Part shown: piece after piece, positions 14,506-15,124 of the stretch
Position numbering within the stretch: position 1 is the first letter of the stretch
Layout of the letters: every line of letters starts with the position of its first letter
Source: DAOTZS01 sp034434335
GTDB taxonomy: Bacteria; Chloroflexota; Anaerolineae; CG2-30-64-16
Direction of reading: 5' to 3'
Assembly (NCBI GenBank): GCA_034434335.1
Contig: DAOTZS010000224.1
Coordinates: 1 to 15,124, forward strand
DNA: 15,124 nucleotides
Notes under the pieces: generated by a model
The model's input: the letters and a program-made list of their open reading frames with translations, nothing else
Told to the model about the DNA's origin: nothing
The model's database searches: none
Program-made: the position numbers and the translations under genes

Positions 14506-14510
14506 CCCCT
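14506..14510 (-). promoter_or_regulatory. Ribosome-binding site that decides the TTG start of the OppB-type permease
   Basis: The minus strand reads AGGGG, 7 nt before TTG 14496-14498. This spacing is right for the TTG and far too short for the out-of-frame ATG that begins within the same sequence, which supports use of the rare start codon. Confidence 0.6.
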
Positions 14511-14533
14511 GTCTGAAACATAGCTCCCGGCCG

Positions 14534-15124
14534 TCACGCCTCGTATACCAGGCGGCCAGCCACCCACGTCTGCTGCACCCGCATAGCCCCATCCAGCACA
14601 ACCAGGTCGGCATCACAGCCGGGGGCAATGCGCCCTTTGCGCGTCAGGTTCAGCACCGCGGCCGGGGTGGTAGAGGCCATGGCTACCGCCTCGGCCAGGG
14701 AACAGCCGGTAATGGCAACCATGTTGCGCACGGCCTGATCCATGGTCAGGATGCTGCCGGCGAGCCGGCCATTGGCCAGGCGGGCGGAAGTCCGGTCCAC
14801 AAACACCTCCTGCCCGCCCAACAGGTAGCGGCCCGGCGCCATGCCCATGGCAGCCATGGCATCGGTGATCAGGGTAAGGCCCGCTGCCCCTTTGACCCGA
14901 TATGCCAGCCGGATCATCGCCGGATGGAGATGGACTTCATCGGCGATCAGCCCGCAAGGGACCGCTGTCGTTAACAGTGCGCCTGGCAACCCAGGCTCGC
15001 GATGCCCCAGGCTGCTCATGGCGTTGAAGAGATGCGTCCCCCAGCCGATGCCGGCCTCCAGGCCGGCCATCGCCTCCGCGAAGGTGGCATCGGAATGCAC
15101 GGCGCTGACCAGGATGCCCTGTTG
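14534..15124 (-). CDS. nagA: N-acetylglucosamine-6-phosphate deacetylase, C-terminal part (cut by window edge)
   Basis: It hydrolyses GlcNAc-6-P to glucosamine-6-P and acetate, feeding amino sugars to NagB. The visible 196 residues cover the second half of a metal-dependent amidohydrolase barrel and continue in frame to the window end, so the start lies outside. Matching the E. coli enzyme, H10 (AVHSDAT) and H31 (THLFNAM) are the expected metal ligands, H65 (IADEVHLHP) a substrate contact, and D88 (LITDAMAAMG) the catalytic aspartate. Usual members read IADGxH, and here the glycine is glutamate. The C-terminal strand GRIAPGCDADLVVLD is typical. A GTG at 15098-15100 is an internal valine codon, not the start. 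It lies 35 nt before the permease genes. GalNAc-6-P deacetylase (AgaA) is the main alternative. Confidence 0.92.
   Translation of the reverse strand, partial: QQGILVSAVHSDATFAEAMAGLEAGIGWGTHLFNAMSSLGHREPGLPGALLTTAVPCGLIADEVHLHPAMIRLAYRVKGAAGLTLITDAMAAMGMAPGRYLLGGQEVFVDRTSARLANGRLAGSILTMDQAVRNMVAITGCSLAEAVAMASTTPAAVLNLTRKGRIAPGCDADLVVLDGAMRVQQTWVAGRLVYEA

Noticed and set aside
1..15124. CRISPR arrays, tRNA/rRNA genes, transposases, phage genes or a novel defence system
   Set aside because: No regularly spaced direct repeats, no cloverleaf candidates noticed and no such protein families among the supported genes; the only defence-like element is the PIN/AbrB pair.

Overview
All supportable genes lie on the minus strand, so the biological reading order runs from the right edge of the window to the left. 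The DNA is GC-rich. Three things together suggest a Chloroflexota bacterium (Anaerolineae/Caldilineae-like): a substrate-binding lipoprotein with a long Ala/Pro linker, a fold-back repeat made of CCCTCTCCCC-type arms, and a glycan-uptake cluster built on a peptide-type ABC transporter. This assignment is inference from style and content. No rRNA or other taxonomic marker is present.

Right to middle (15124 to about 3727) is a compact, co-directional carbohydrate-utilisation cluster. It starts with the C-terminal part of an N-acetylglucosamine-6-phosphate deacetylase (NagA family), cut by the window edge. A complete Dpp/Opp-type ABC importer follows: permease, permease, ATPase, ATPase, then a 61-residue two-helix membrane protein, then a family 5 substrate-binding lipoprotein. 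Next come a cytoplasmic GH20 beta-N-acetylhexosaminidase, an MFS transporter and a galactokinase. Most gaps are 1 to 37 nt, and the MFS and galactokinase genes overlap by 32 nt. The simplest model is that the lipoprotein and permeases import a GlcNAc- (and perhaps Gal-) containing oligosaccharide. The GH20 enzyme removes terminal N-acetylhexosamine inside the cell, NagA deacetylates the 6-phosphate, and GalK phosphorylates galactose. The transporter looks like a peptide importer by family, but its neighbours argue for sugar. The Vibrio chitooligosaccharide importer, also Dpp-type, is a precedent.

Two tandem perfect hairpins (8209-8280) lie just after the binding-protein gene and before the GH20 gene. 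They are well placed to stabilise or separate the binding-protein part of the mRNA.

Middle (3341-3726) is a 386-bp gene-free stretch packed with hairpins and inverted repeats, between galK and a Gfo/Idh/MocA oxidoreductase (2060-3340) that carries an unusual cysteine-rich insertion.

Left (16-1931) holds a PIN-domain toxin / AbrB-type antitoxin pair, read from a near-perfect sigma70 promoter, and a tandem-domain GNAT acetyltransferase. No RNA genes, CRISPR arrays, insertion sequences or plus-strand genes could be supported.
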